Shown one piece after another: positions 9,909 through 16,865 of a stretch of DNA of 31,558 nt; the stretch's first letter is position 1; each line of letters starts with the position of its first letter. Origin of the DNA: DASQVO01 sp035640715. GTDB taxonomy: Bacteria; Actinomycetota; Actinomycetes; Streptosporangiales; Streptosporangiaceae. The notes below the pieces were generated by a model, which was not told where the DNA came from, did no database searches, and saw nothing but the letters and a program-made list of their open reading frames with translations. The position numbers and the translations under genes are program-made. Location: positions 1-31,558 of the forward strand of contig DASQVO010000467.1 of the NCBI GenBank assembly GCA_035640715.1. Direction: 5' to 3'.

Positions 9909-10586
9909 TTAGTCAAGCGCCTGAAACTGCCCATCCGGGCCGGGGACGGCGGTGCCTGCCGCGATGAGGTGAGCCGTCAGGTCGCGCGCGGCGCTCGCGT
10001 CGAGCGGGGCGTGGCCCATAAGCAGGCGGTACCACAGGAAGCCGTAGAACAGATCGACCAGCATGTCCAGGTTCGCGCTGGCCGGAAGCCTGCCCTCGGC
10101 ACGCCCCCGTTCCATGAGCGCACGGAGTGCGCTGCGGCGCTGTGCGGTGAACTCCCCGAGCGCCGCGGCCACGTGCTCGTCATGCTGCGCAGCCGAGGCG
10201 AGATCGCGCAGGGCGCGGGCGGTACCCGGGTCTTCGAGCCCCCTGAAGCTGGCGGTGATGAATTCCGTGAGGTCTGCGTCGAACGACCCGGAATCGCGGG
10301 GCGGCACTGCCGCGTGCGCCCGCCGTCCCATGGCCTCGGCCAGCATCGCGCCCTTTGACGGCCACCAGCGGTAGATGGTCTGCCTGCCGACGCCTGCGGC
10401 GTGCGCGATCGCGTCGATGGTGACGTTCTGGAGGCCTTCCGTGCGCAGCATGTCGAGCGTTGCGGCGAGGATCGCGTCGCGCGCTTCCTCGTTGCGGCGG
10501 CGGCCGGTGTGCCGCCGTCCGCTGCCCGCCCGCTGAGCAGCGGTTTTCCGGGATTCCGCCTCTCCATTGGGAACACGAATGGTCAC
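9909..10586 (-). CDS. TetR/AcrR family transcriptional regulator
   Basis: 225 aa from a GTG at 10586. After a basic leader (residues 14-34) comes the TetR helix-turn-helix region: RDAILAATLDMLRTEGLQNVTIDAIAHAAGVG and then RQTIYRWWPSKGAMLAEAM, at about residues 35-85. The C-terminal helical ligand/dimer domain ends with a TetR_C-like stretch (LVDLFYGFLWYRLLMGHAPLD), typical of actinobacterial TetR_C_11-like members. It is divergent from an SDR gene. The 122-bp gap has two near-identical palindromes, so it very likely represses both itself and the SDR gene. The inducer is unknown. The GTG has no Shine-Dalgarno but a -10 box six bases away. Confidence 0.94.
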   Translation of the reverse strand: MTIRVPNGEAESRKTAAQRAGSGRRHTGRRRNEEARDAILAATLDMLRTEGLQNVTIDAIAHAAGVGRQTIYRWWPSKGAMLAEAMGRRAHAAVPPRDSGSFDADLTEFITASFRGLEDPGTARALRDLASAAQHDEHVAAALGEFTAQRRSALRALMERGRAEGRLPASANLDMLVDLFYGFLWYRLLMGHAPLDASAARDLTAHLIAAGTAVPGPDGQFQALD

Positions 10587-10592
10587 ACGGCC

Positions 10593-10598
10593 AGCATA
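10593..10598 (-). promoter_or_regulatory. -10 box (TATGCT) of the tetR gene, leaderless arrangement
   Basis: On the minus strand TATGCT is separated by six bases from the GTG start at 10586, so transcription would begin at or next to the start codon. No -35 match is obvious. Operator 1 (10607-10623) lies where the -35 and spacer would be, consistent with autorepression. Confidence 0.45.
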
Positions 10599-10602
10599 GC
10601 GT

Positions 10603-10630
10603 TTGACGAGACTGGAAGTCTCGATAAGAT
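10603..10630 (+). promoter_or_regulatory. Promoter of the SDR gene overlapping operator 1
   Basis: TTGACG at 10603-10608 and TAAGAT at 10625-10630 are separated by 16 bp. The spacer is almost entirely filled by the first palindrome, and the second palindrome begins four bases after the -10 box. The architecture is that of a tightly repressed promoter. Confidence 0.6.
10607..10623. promoter_or_regulatory. TetR operator 1, perfect palindrome
   Basis: CGAGACT-gga-AGTCTCG is a perfect 7-3-7 palindrome between divergent tetR and SDR genes. It covers the SDR promoter spacer and the region just upstream of the tetR -10 box. Confidence 0.7.
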
Positions 10631-10633
10631 TGT

Positions 10634-10650
10634 CGAGACTGCCAATCTCG
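10634..10650. promoter_or_regulatory. TetR operator 2, near-perfect palindrome
   Basis: CGAGACT-gcc-AATCTCG repeats operator 1 with one changed base in the right arm. The two are 27 bp apart centre to centre, which is not a whole number of helical turns. It sits at the likely start of the SDR transcript. Confidence 0.7.
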
Positions 10651-10708
10651 GCAAACTCATTGCCGGGTCCTGGCGGGCAGGGCGGTACCGAAAAGGCAGG
10701 AGGAATGC

Positions 10709-11440
10709 ATGTCCTTTGACGGGCAGCGGGCGATCATCATGGGTGCGAGCAGCGGCATCGGCGAGACGACAGCGCGTGCCTTTGCGGCGGCGGGCGCACG
10801 CGTGATCATCACCGGGCGGTCCAAGGAGCGGCTGGACGCGGCGGCGCAGCGGATCGGCTATCCGGTGGAGGCCCGGGAACTGGACGCGACCGATAGCGAG
10901 GCCGTCACGGGCTTCTTCGCCACGGCCGGCATCGTCGACCATCTCGTCCTGGCGCTGAGCCCAGGCGCGGTGGCCCTCGGGCCACTGGCCGACCTGGACG
11001 AGAACGACCTGCGCAGGGCGTTCGACGGAAAGCTTTTCGCACATGTGAAGGTGCTCAAGGCGGCGCTGCCGAAGCTACGGCCCGGCGCCTCGGTCACCAT
11101 CATCAGCGCGGCATCGGCGAACGCCGCGGCAGCGGGCACGGCGGGGCTGGCCGCCGTCAACGGCGCGCTGCAGGCCATGGTGCCGCCGCTCGCGACCGAA
11201 CTCGCGCCGGTACGCGTGAACGCGGTCTCGCCTGGCGTCATCGACACGCCCTGGTGGCACGGCATGCCGGAGCCGGACCGGGCCGCGTTCTTCGAAAGCG
11301 TCGCGGCCGTGGCCCCAGTCGGGCGCGTTGGTCATCCGGAGGATGTGGCTAGTTCGGTGCTGTACCTGGCTGGCAACGGGTTCGTCACCGGCACCGTCCT
11401 CGACTGCTCTGGCGGCATGACCTTGGCCACGGGCCGCTGA
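10709..11440 (+). CDS. SDR family protein with non-canonical active site
   Basis: 243 aa. ATG 10709 has GGAGG five bases upstream. The cofactor loop GASSGIG is at residues 12-18, and ITGRSKERL with Arg37 suggests NADP(H). The C-terminal NAVSPGVIDTPWW and the LDCSGGMTL ending are standard for classical SDR proteins. The catalytic YxxxK motif is absent: the matching stretch GLAAVNGAL has Leu137 for Tyr and Asn141 for Lys. The NNAG motif is LALSPG. A serine near 123-126 remains. I recall a subgroup of bacterial SDRs with this AAxNxAL pattern, so it is probably a real divergent family rather than a broken gene. Expression is likely controlled by the divergent TetR regulator. Confidence 0.92.
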   Translation: MSFDGQRAIIMGASSGIGETTARAFAAAGARVIITGRSKERLDAAAQRIGYPVEARELDATDSEAVTGFFATAGIVDHLVLALSPGAVALGPLADLDENDLRRAFDGKLFAHVKVLKAALPKLRPGASVTIISAASANAAAAGTAGLAAVNGALQAMVPPLATELAPVRVNAVSPGVIDTPWWHGMPEPDRAAFFESVAAVAPVGRVGHPEDVASSVLYLAGNGFVTGTVLDCSGGMTLATGR

Positions 11441-11469
11441 CCGCCTGCGGCAATCACGCTCTGATAGGT

Positions 11470-11496
11470 GGTCCCGGCCGCCCCGCGGCCGGGACC
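11470..11496 (+). terminator. Strong GC hairpin after the SDR gene
   Basis: GGTCCCGGCCG and CGGCCGGGACC form a perfect 11-bp stem around a 5-nt loop (ccccg), 30 bp after the SDR stop codon. There is no T-run. This is typical of actinomycete terminators. Confidence 0.75.
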
Positions 11497-11623
11497 AGGT
11501 CAGCGCGAAACCGTCTCCAGGCGCCGCCCGCTCGACTTCGGCCCGAGCAGGGCGACGAGGCCCGGCGGGGGCGCCGGTAACCCCGATCCGGTCGCAGGCG
11601 GCATGTTTGTCGTTAGTTCTGCG

Positions 11624-11629
11624 TAGAGT
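11624..11629 (+). promoter_or_regulatory. -10 box (TAGAGT) of a probably leaderless uvrC
   Basis: TAGAGT ends six bases before the GTG at 11636, and no purine-rich Shine-Dalgarno sequence precedes that codon. This is the classical spacing for a leaderless mRNA. No convincing -35 box is seen. Confidence 0.45.
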
Positions 11630-11635
11630 TACTGC

Positions 11636-13669
11636 GTGGCAGATCCGGCAACCTACCGGCCGACCCCGGGCTCTATTCCGGAGTCTCCCGGGGTCTACAG
11701 GTTCCGCGATTCCCATGGCCGGGTGATCTACGTGGGGAAAGCCAAGTCCCTGCGTTCCAGGCTGAACTCTTACTTCGCGGACTTCGCCAGCCTGCACCCG
11801 CGCACTCAGGCGATGCTGACATCGGCGGCAGGGGTGGACTGGACCGTCGTTGCCACGGAAGTCGAGGCCCTGCAGCTCGAATACTCCTGGATCAAGGAGT
11901 TCGATCCCCGGTTCAACGTCAAGTACCGGGACGACAAGAGCTATCCCTACCTCGCTGTCACCATGAGCGAGCAGTATCCGAGGGTCATGGTGATGCGCGG
12001 CGCCAAGCGCAAGGGCACGCGCTATTTCGGGCCGTACTCGCATGCCTGGGCGATCAGGGACACGGTTGACACCCTGCTGCGGGTATTTCCGGTGCGGACC
12101 TGCTCCGCCGGGGTGTTCAAGCGAGCCGGGCAGATCGGCCGCCCTTGTCTGCTCGGCTATATCGGCAAGTGCTCGGCGCCGTGCGTGGGCCGGGTGAGTG
12201 AGGCCGAGCACCGGGAGCTCGCGGAAGACTTCTGCGACTTCATGGCGGGCCAGACGGCGCGGTTCATCCGCCGCATCGAGGCGGAGATGAAGCAGGCCGC
12301 CGCAGCCGAGGAGTTCGAGCGGGCCGCGCGGCTGCGCGACGACATGCGGGCCCTGGAGCGGGCCCTGGAGAAGCAGGCCGTCGTGCTCGGGGACGGGACG
12401 GATTGCGACGTCATCGCGCTGGCCGAAGACCAGCTCGAGGCGGCCGTGCAGGTGTTTTACGTGCGTGGCGGCCGGGTGCGCGGCCAGCGTGGCTGGGTGC
12501 TCGAGAAGGTCGAGGACGTGACCTCGGGCGAGCTGGTAGAGCACTTCCTCGGGCAGGTCTACGGGGAGACAGCCGTCAACACGGCCGGGTCTGGAACCGC
12601 CGCCCCCGGTGGTGCCGACGGTGCGGGCAGCGGGGTCCCGCGGGAGGTGCTGGTGCCGGTGCTGCCTCCCGGGCCTGCCACGGTGGCAGAGTGGCTCGCT
12701 GCCAGGCGCGGCGGCCCCGTCGATCTGCGGGTGCCGCGGCGCGGCGACAAGAAGGCGCTGCTGGAGACCGTCGCACGCAACGCGGCGCAGTCGCTCGCGC
12801 TGCACAAGACGCGCCGGGCGAGTGACCTGACCACCAGGAGCCGCGCGCTGCATGAGATCCAGGAGGCGCTCGGGCTGGACGACGCACCGCTGCGCATTGA
12901 GTGCTACGACGTGTCAAATTTGCAGGGCACGCATGTCGTGGCATCGATGGTGGTGTTTGAGGATGGCCTGGCGCGCAAGGGGGAGTACCGCCGGTTCAGC
13001 ATCCGGGGCGCTGACGGCACCGACGACATCTCCTCGATCTATGAGGTGATCACCCGGCGGTTCCGCCGCTACCTGGAGGAACGCGAGGAGACGGGGGAGC
13101 TGGACGTGCTCGGTGATCCCGGCGGCGCCGAGCAGGACCAAGAACGGGATCAGGCCGAACGGGACGCGGCGTTGCGTCAGCGCAAGTTCGCCTATCCGCC
13201 GAACCTGGTGGTTGTCGATGGCGGCCCGGCTCAGGCGGACGCCGCCTGCCGGGCGCTGAGCGAGCTGGGCATCGATGACGTCGCTGTCTGCGGCCTCGCC
13301 AAGCGCCTGGAAGAAGTCTGGCTGCCTGGCGAGGAGTTCCCGGTTATCCTGCCGCGCAGCAGCGAAGGGCTCTACCTGCTGCAGCGGGTGCGGGATGAGG
13401 CGCACAGGTTCGCGATCACCTATCACCGGCAGAAGAGATCCCAGAGCTTCACGGCGAGCGCGCTCGACGACATCCCCGGCCTTGGCCCGGCACGCCGGGC
13501 CGCGCTGCTGAAGCGCTTCGGGTCGGTACGCAGGATGTCGGCCGCGACCCCGGAGGAGATTGCCGCGGTGCCGGGCATCGGGCCCCGCCTGGCGGAGGTC
13601 ATCACCGGGGCGCTGCGGGGCGGCGCCGACGTCAGCCCGGCCGCCGAAAGCACGCGGGGGACACGTTGA
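11636..13669 (+). CDS. uvrC: UvrABC excinuclease subunit C
   Basis: 677 aa from a GTG. UvrC makes both incisions in nucleotide-excision repair. The GIY-YIG nuclease domain (3' incision) spans about residues 14-95 with GVYRFRD and VIYVGKAKSLRSRL. Four cysteines at 156, 171, 179 and 183 (C-x14-C-x7-C-x3-C) match the conserved cluster motif of the family. The UVR domain that contacts UvrB is at about 215-250 (FERAARLRDDMRALERALEKQ). The C-terminal RNase H-like nuclease (5' incision) contains ECYDVSNLQGTHVVASMVVF and LVVVDGGPAQ, and tandem HhH motifs end the protein (DDIPGLGPARRAALLKRFGS, IAAVPGIGPRLAEVI). Two low-complexity linkers (about 310-330 and 495-515) make it slightly longer than usual. 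It heads the uvrC-rapZ-yvcK-whiA unit. Confidence 0.98.
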   Translation: MADPATYRPTPGSIPESPGVYRFRDSHGRVIYVGKAKSLRSRLNSYFADFASLHPRTQAMLTSAAGVDWTVVATEVEALQLEYSWIKEFDPRFNVKYRDDKSYPYLAVTMSEQYPRVMVMRGAKRKGTRYFGPYSHAWAIRDTVDTLLRVFPVRTCSAGVFKRAGQIGRPCLLGYIGKCSAPCVGRVSEAEHRELAEDFCDFMAGQTARFIRRIEAEMKQAAAAEEFERAARLRDDMRALERALEKQAVVLGDGTDCDVIALAEDQLEAAVQVFYVRGGRVRGQRGWVLEKVEDVTSGELVEHFLGQVYGETAVNTAGSGTAAPGGADGAGSGVPREVLVPVLPPGPATVAEWLAARRGGPVDLRVPRRGDKKALLETVARNAAQSLALHKTRRASDLTTRSRALHEIQEALGLDDAPLRIECYDVSNLQGTHVVASMVVFEDGLARKGEYRRFSIRGADGTDDISSIYEVITRRFRRYLEEREETGELDVLGDPGGAEQDQERDQAERDAALRQRKFAYPPNLVVVDGGPAQADAACRALSELGIDDVAVCGLAKRLEEVWLPGEEFPVILPRSSEGLYLLQRVRDEAHRFAITYHRQKRSQSFTASALDDIPGLGPARRAALLKRFGSVRRMSAATPEEIAAVPGIGPRLAEVITGALRGGADVSPAAESTRGTR

Positions 13670-14556
13670 GGGAGCATGCCGACACTGACGAACAGAGCGC
13701 ACCGGACATCGTTATTATCACCGGGATGTCGGGGGCTGGCCGCAGCACGGCCGCTAAGTCGCTGGAGGATCTTGGCTGGTTCGTCGTGGACAACCTCCCG
13801 CCGGGACTGTTGCCCACCATGGTCGATCTCGCGGAACGCTCGAACGGGGCGGTGCCCAAGATCGCGGCGGTGGTCGACGTGCGCAGCCGGGCGTTCACCA
13901 CGGACCTCAAGTCCGCCATCGACGGCCTCGATGCCCGCGGCGTCGCCCCCCGCATCGTGTTCCTCGAGGCCGCCGACGACACGCTGGTCCGCAGGTTCGA
14001 CAGCGTCCGGCGCCCGCATCCGCTGCAGGGCGAGGGGCGGATCGTCGACGGCATCGCAGCGGAGCGGGAGCTGCTTCGCGACGTCCGCGGCGAGGCCGAC
14101 ATCGTGCTCGACACCTCGTCGCTCAACGTGCATGAGCTGCGCGGCAGGATGCGTGACTTCTTCGGCGCCCGGTCCGCCAAGGGCCCGAGGGTGAGCGTCG
14201 TGTCGTTCGGCTACAAATACGGCCTGCCGGTGGACGCGGACCTTGTCGTTGATTGCAGGTTCCTGCCGAACCCGCACTGGATAGCTGAGCTGTCGCCGAT
14301 GACCGGCCAGGACGCACCGGTCCGGGATTACGTGCTGAGCCGGCCGGGTGCGCAGGAGTTCCTCCGCGCTTATCTTGAGGCGCTGGATGTGCTGCTGGCC
14401 GGTGATGAGCGCGAGGGCAAGCACTTCGTGACCCTCGCGGTCGGCTGCACGGGAGGCAAGCACCGCAGCGTGACGATCGCGGAATATCTGGCGGCGAAGC
14501 TGGCCGAGACAGGATCAGATGTCCAGGTCGTCCACAGGGACCTGGGACGCGAATGA
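13666..14556 (+). CDS. rapZ: RNase adapter / nucleotide-binding protein RapZ (YvcJ family)
   Basis: 296 aa from a TTG at 13666 that overlaps the uvrC stop (TTGA), with a G-rich run just upstream, so translation is coupled. The P-loop GMSGAGRS at residues 20-27 has arginine in place of the usual lysine, as I recall for actinobacterial members. LGWFVVDNLPPGLLPTMV follows, a signature of the family. The C-terminal domain holds SFGYKYGLPVDADLVVDCRFLPNPHW and GCTGGKHRSVTIAEYLA. In Escherichia coli the protein guides RNase E to GlmZ; in Gram-positive bacteria its role is less clear (YvcJ binds and hydrolyses nucleotides). Its place between uvrC and yvcK-whiA is the conserved actinobacterial order. 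Confidence 0.97.
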   Translation: MREHADTDEQSAPDIVIITGMSGAGRSTAAKSLEDLGWFVVDNLPPGLLPTMVDLAERSNGAVPKIAAVVDVRSRAFTTDLKSAIDGLDARGVAPRIVFLEAADDTLVRRFDSVRRPHPLQGEGRIVDGIAAERELLRDVRGEADIVLDTSSLNVHELRGRMRDFFGARSAKGPRVSVVSFGYKYGLPVDADLVVDCRFLPNPHWIAELSPMTGQDAPVRDYVLSRPGAQEFLRAYLEALDVLLAGDEREGKHFVTLAVGCTGGKHRSVTIAEYLAAKLAETGSDVQVVHRDLGRE

Positions 14557-14708
14557 AGGCCATGACATGCATGTCGAGCGAGATGCCGCAGGCGCCGGGC
14601 CGCAGTACTACCGGCGCGCCTCCGGCACGACCGCACCCTGCTAGCCGGCGCGCCTCCGGCGCACAGCGCCCTACTGGCATGCGCCCGCGAGGGAGGCCGA
14701 AAAGATGA
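14553..14708 (+). CDS. Possible 51-aa bridge ORF between rapZ and yvcK
   Basis: An open frame starts with an ATG overlapping the rapZ stop (ATGA at 14553-14556) and stops with a TGA overlapping the yvcK start (ATGA at 14705-14708). It has 51 codons. The peptide starts MKAMTCMSSEMPQAPGRS, is rich in Pro, Arg, Gly and Ala, and ends RPRGRPKR; no domain is recognised. About 72% of third positions are G or C, well below what the neighbouring genes show, which argues against a conserved protein. A role as a translated spacer that carries ribosomes from rapZ to yvcK is possible. It may also be chance. Confidence 0.25.
   Translation: MKAMTCMSSEMPQAPGRSTTGAPPARPHPASRRASGAQRPTGMRPRGRPKR
14611..14660 (+). 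repeat. Two direct copies of CCGGCGCGCCTCCGGC
   Basis: Perfect 16-bp copies lie at 14611-14626 and 14645-14660, 34 bp apart, in the gap between rapZ and yvcK. Each copy can pair partly with itself (CCGG...CCGG). Two copies are too few for a CRISPR array. They may come from a small local duplication. Confidence 0.6.
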
Positions 14709-15826
14709 CCGGGCCCAAAGTTGTGGCCCTCGGCGGTGGGCACGGACTGGCGGCGTCGCTGTCGGCGCTGCGCCGGGTGAGCGGGGATCTCACGGCCATC
14801 GTGACCGTCGCCGATGACGGCGGGTCGAGCGGGAGGCTACGGCGGCAGTACGGCGTGCTGCCGCCCGGCGACCTGCGGATGGCGCTTGCCGCGCTGTGCG
14901 GCGACGACGACTGGGGCACGACGTGGAGCAGGGTCGTCCAGCACAGGTTCGGCGGCGATAGCGAGCTCTCCGGGCACGCCGTCGGGAACCTGCTGATCAT
15001 GGCGCTCTGGGAGCTGCTCGGGGACACGGTTGAGGGCCTGGACTGGGTGGGCAGGCTGCTGGGCACCCGCGGCCGGGTACTGCCGATGGCCTCGGTCCCC
15101 CTGGACATCGTGGCGGAGGTGGAAGGGGCCGACCCAGCCCGCCCGCATGAGATTTCCCGTGTGCGCGGGCAGCATGCCTGCGCGGCTACCCCGGGACGTG
15201 TCCGGTCGATATCGCTGCTGCCCGATGACCCGCCGGCCGTCCCGGCGGCGGTGACCGCGGTCATGGAAGCAGACTGGGTGGTATTCGGGCCAGGCTCGTG
15301 GTTCACTAGCGTGCTACCGCACCTGCTGGTACCGGAGCTGTCATCGGCGCTGCGGGGCACGCGTGCGCGCCGTCTGGTGGCGCTCAACCTGGCGCCGCAG
15401 CCAGGGGAGACGGGCGGGTTCTCCCCGCACAAGCACCTGGAGGTGCTCGCAGGGCACTCGCCGGGGCTGACGATCGACATAGTGCTCGCGGACAGCTCGG
15501 CGGCCAGAGACGGCTGGGGCACGGAGAGAACGGGGAGCGCGCCGGCCGACGCGGCGGCGCAGGCATACGGGGACATGACGGGAGAGGTACCGGGCGATGC
15601 GGTAGCGGACCTGGAGAAGGCCGCCGGTCTGCTGGGCGCCCGGCTCGTCCTCGCGGACGTGGCGGCAGCGGATGGGACGGCAAGGCATGATCCGCTGCTG
15701 CTAGCAAGGGCCTATGCGGATATTTTCGGGGGTTCCGGGGGGCCGTCCCCTGGGCCAGCACAGTCGGGGGTCAGCACTGTGAGGGGAAGTGACGCCGATG
15801 GCGATGACCGGCGTGGTGAAGGATGA
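14705..15826 (+). CDS. yvcK: YvcK family protein (CofD-like gluconeogenesis factor)
   Basis: 373 aa. ATG 14705 has GGGAGG eleven bases upstream. The N-terminal Rossmann-like part reads KVVALGGGHGLAASLSALR, followed by VTVADDGGSSGRLR and the PPGDLRMALAAL signature of the UPF0052/CofD superfamily. Further conserved parts are GHAVGNLLIMALWELLG and VVFGPGSWFTSVLPHLL. In Bacillus and mycobacteria YvcK/CuvA binds UDP-sugars and links carbon supply to cell wall synthesis and shape. The C-terminus (about 300-373) is variable and overlaps whiA by 29 bp. The position between rapZ and whiA is conserved in most Gram-positive bacteria. Confidence 0.97.
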   Translation: MTGPKVVALGGGHGLAASLSALRRVSGDLTAIVTVADDGGSSGRLRRQYGVLPPGDLRMALAALCGDDDWGTTWSRVVQHRFGGDSELSGHAVGNLLIMALWELLGDTVEGLDWVGRLLGTRGRVLPMASVPLDIVAEVEGADPARPHEISRVRGQHACAATPGRVRSISLLPDDPPAVPAAVTAVMEADWVVFGPGSWFTSVLPHLLVPELSSALRGTRARRLVALNLAPQPGETGGFSPHKHLEVLAGHSPGLTIDIVLADSSAARDGWGTERTGSAPADAAAQAYGDMTGEVPGDAVADLEKAAGLLGARLVLADVAAADGTARHDPLLLARAYADIFGGSGGPSPGPAQSGVSTVRGSDADGDDRRGEG

Positions 15827-16778
15827 GCTGAGCCGGGTAGCCGTGGTGAAGCCGTGCTGCCGCAAGGCGGAGGTGTCCGCGGTACTGAGGTTCGCAGGTG
15901 GCCTCCACCTGGCGGCGGGGCACATCGTGATCGAGGCGGAGCTGGACACCGGCGCAGCCGCCCGCCGGTTGCGGGCTGGCATCGGCGAAGTGTTCGGGCA
16001 TGCCTCAGAACTGCTTGTACTGGCGCCCAGCGGGCTCCGCAAGGGCAACCGCTATGTCGTCCGGGTGCTCAAGGGCGGCGATAGCCTCGCCCGGCAGACA
16101 GGCCTGCTCGACAACTACGGGCGCCCGGTGCGGGGCCTGCCGAGGCAGATCGTGTCCGGCACCACCTGCGACTGTGAGGCCGCGTGGCGGGGCGCGTTCC
16201 TGGCCCACGGGTCGCTGACCGAGCCGGGACGCTCCATGGCGCTGGAGGTCACGTGCCCGGGCTCGGAGGCGGCACTGGCCCTCGTGGGGGCGGCGAGGCG
16301 GCTGAAGATCCAGTCGAAGGCCCGTGAAGTGCGGGGCGTGGACCGGGTAGTGATCAGGGACGGCGACGCGATCAGTGCCATGCTCACCCGGCTCGGCGCG
16401 TACGACAGCGTGCTGGCCTGGGAAGAGCGCCGGATGCGCCGGGAAGTCCGGGCGACCGCGAACCGGCTCGCGAACTTTGACGATGCCAACCTGCGGCGCA
16501 GCGTGCGGGCCGCGGTCACGGCGGGCGCGCGGGTGGAGCGGGCACTTGAGATCCTCGGCGAGGACGCGCCAGACCACCTGACGATGGCCGGGAAGCTGCG
16601 CATCGCCAACCGCCAGGCGAGCCTGGAGGAACTCGGCCAGCTCGCCGATCCTCCGCTGACCAAGGATGCGATCGCCGGGCGCATCCGCAGGCTGCTCGCG
16701 ATGGCCGACCGGCGGGCCACCGAGCTAGGCATGCCGGGCACCGAGGCCAACCTCACTCCTGACATGCTCATGCCCTGA
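15798..16778 (+). CDS. whiA: Sporulation transcription regulator WhiA
   Basis: 326 aa from the ATG at 15798 (MAMTGVVKDELSRV), chosen because actinomycete WhiA proteins begin this way and GAGGGG lies eleven bases upstream; a GTG at 15789 would add three residues. The N-terminal half is the LAGLIDADG-like domain (KPCCRKAEVSAVLRFAGGLHL, TCDCEAAWRGAFLAHGSLTEPG). The C-terminal half has the helix-turn-helix region with RRSVRAAVTAGARVERALEIL and QASLEELGQLADPPLTKDAIAGRIRRLLAMA. WhiA works with WhiB to switch sporulating hyphae into septation in Streptomyces. It overlaps yvcK by 29 bp, so the two are translated in concert. Confidence 0.98.
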   Translation: MAMTGVVKDELSRVAVVKPCCRKAEVSAVLRFAGGLHLAAGHIVIEAELDTGAAARRLRAGIGEVFGHASELLVLAPSGLRKGNRYVVRVLKGGDSLARQTGLLDNYGRPVRGLPRQIVSGTTCDCEAAWRGAFLAHGSLTEPGRSMALEVTCPGSEAALALVGAARRLKIQSKAREVRGVDRVVIRDGDAISAMLTRLGAYDSVLAWEERRMRREVRATANRLANFDDANLRRSVRAAVTAGARVERALEILGEDAPDHLTMAGKLRIANRQASLEELGQLADPPLTKDAIAGRIRRLLAMADRRATELGMPGTEANLTPDMLMP

Positions 16779-16815
16779 GCCAGGGGCAGGAGCGCCGTTC
16801 GTTCGGCCTGACTCT

Positions 16816-16840
16816 GGGCGCTTTGGTTGCCCAGGCGCCC
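16816..16840 (+). terminator. Inverted repeat after whiA
   Basis: GGGCGC and GCGCCC are separated by 13 nt, 37 bp after the whiA stop codon. A weak stem without T-run. It overlaps the -35 region proposed for gap, so it may be incidental. Confidence 0.3.
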
Positions 16841-16855
16841 GTGATCCCATATGGT
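16827..16855 (+). promoter_or_regulatory. Candidate promoter of the gap operon
   Basis: TTGCCC at 16827-16832 and TATGGT at 16850-16855 are 17 bp apart. The -10 box is the left end of the DasR-like palindrome, so a bound regulator would block RNA polymerase. It would make a leader of about 240 nt before gap. No better promoter is visible between here and the gene. Confidence 0.4.
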
Positions 16856-16865
16856 CTAGACCATA
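16850..16865. promoter_or_regulatory. DasR/NagR-type (dre-like) operator
   Basis: TATGGTCTAGACCATA is a perfect 16-bp palindrome containing TGGTCTAGACCA, the core of the known DasR responsive element of Streptomyces (ACTGGTCTAGACCACT). DasR is a GntR-family regulator released by amino-sugar phosphates. Here the site lies 236 bp before gap. All 12 core bases match; the flanking bases differ from the consensus. Confidence 0.7.

Noticed and set aside
11075..12853. Minus-strand frame of 592 codons opposite the SDR and uvrC genes
   Set aside because: It crosses the strong terminator and two genes with firm homology on the plus strand; the product has no recognisable domain.
14611..14660. Start of a CRISPR array
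   Set aside because: Only two 16-bp copies, one 18-bp spacer, and no cas genes in the window.
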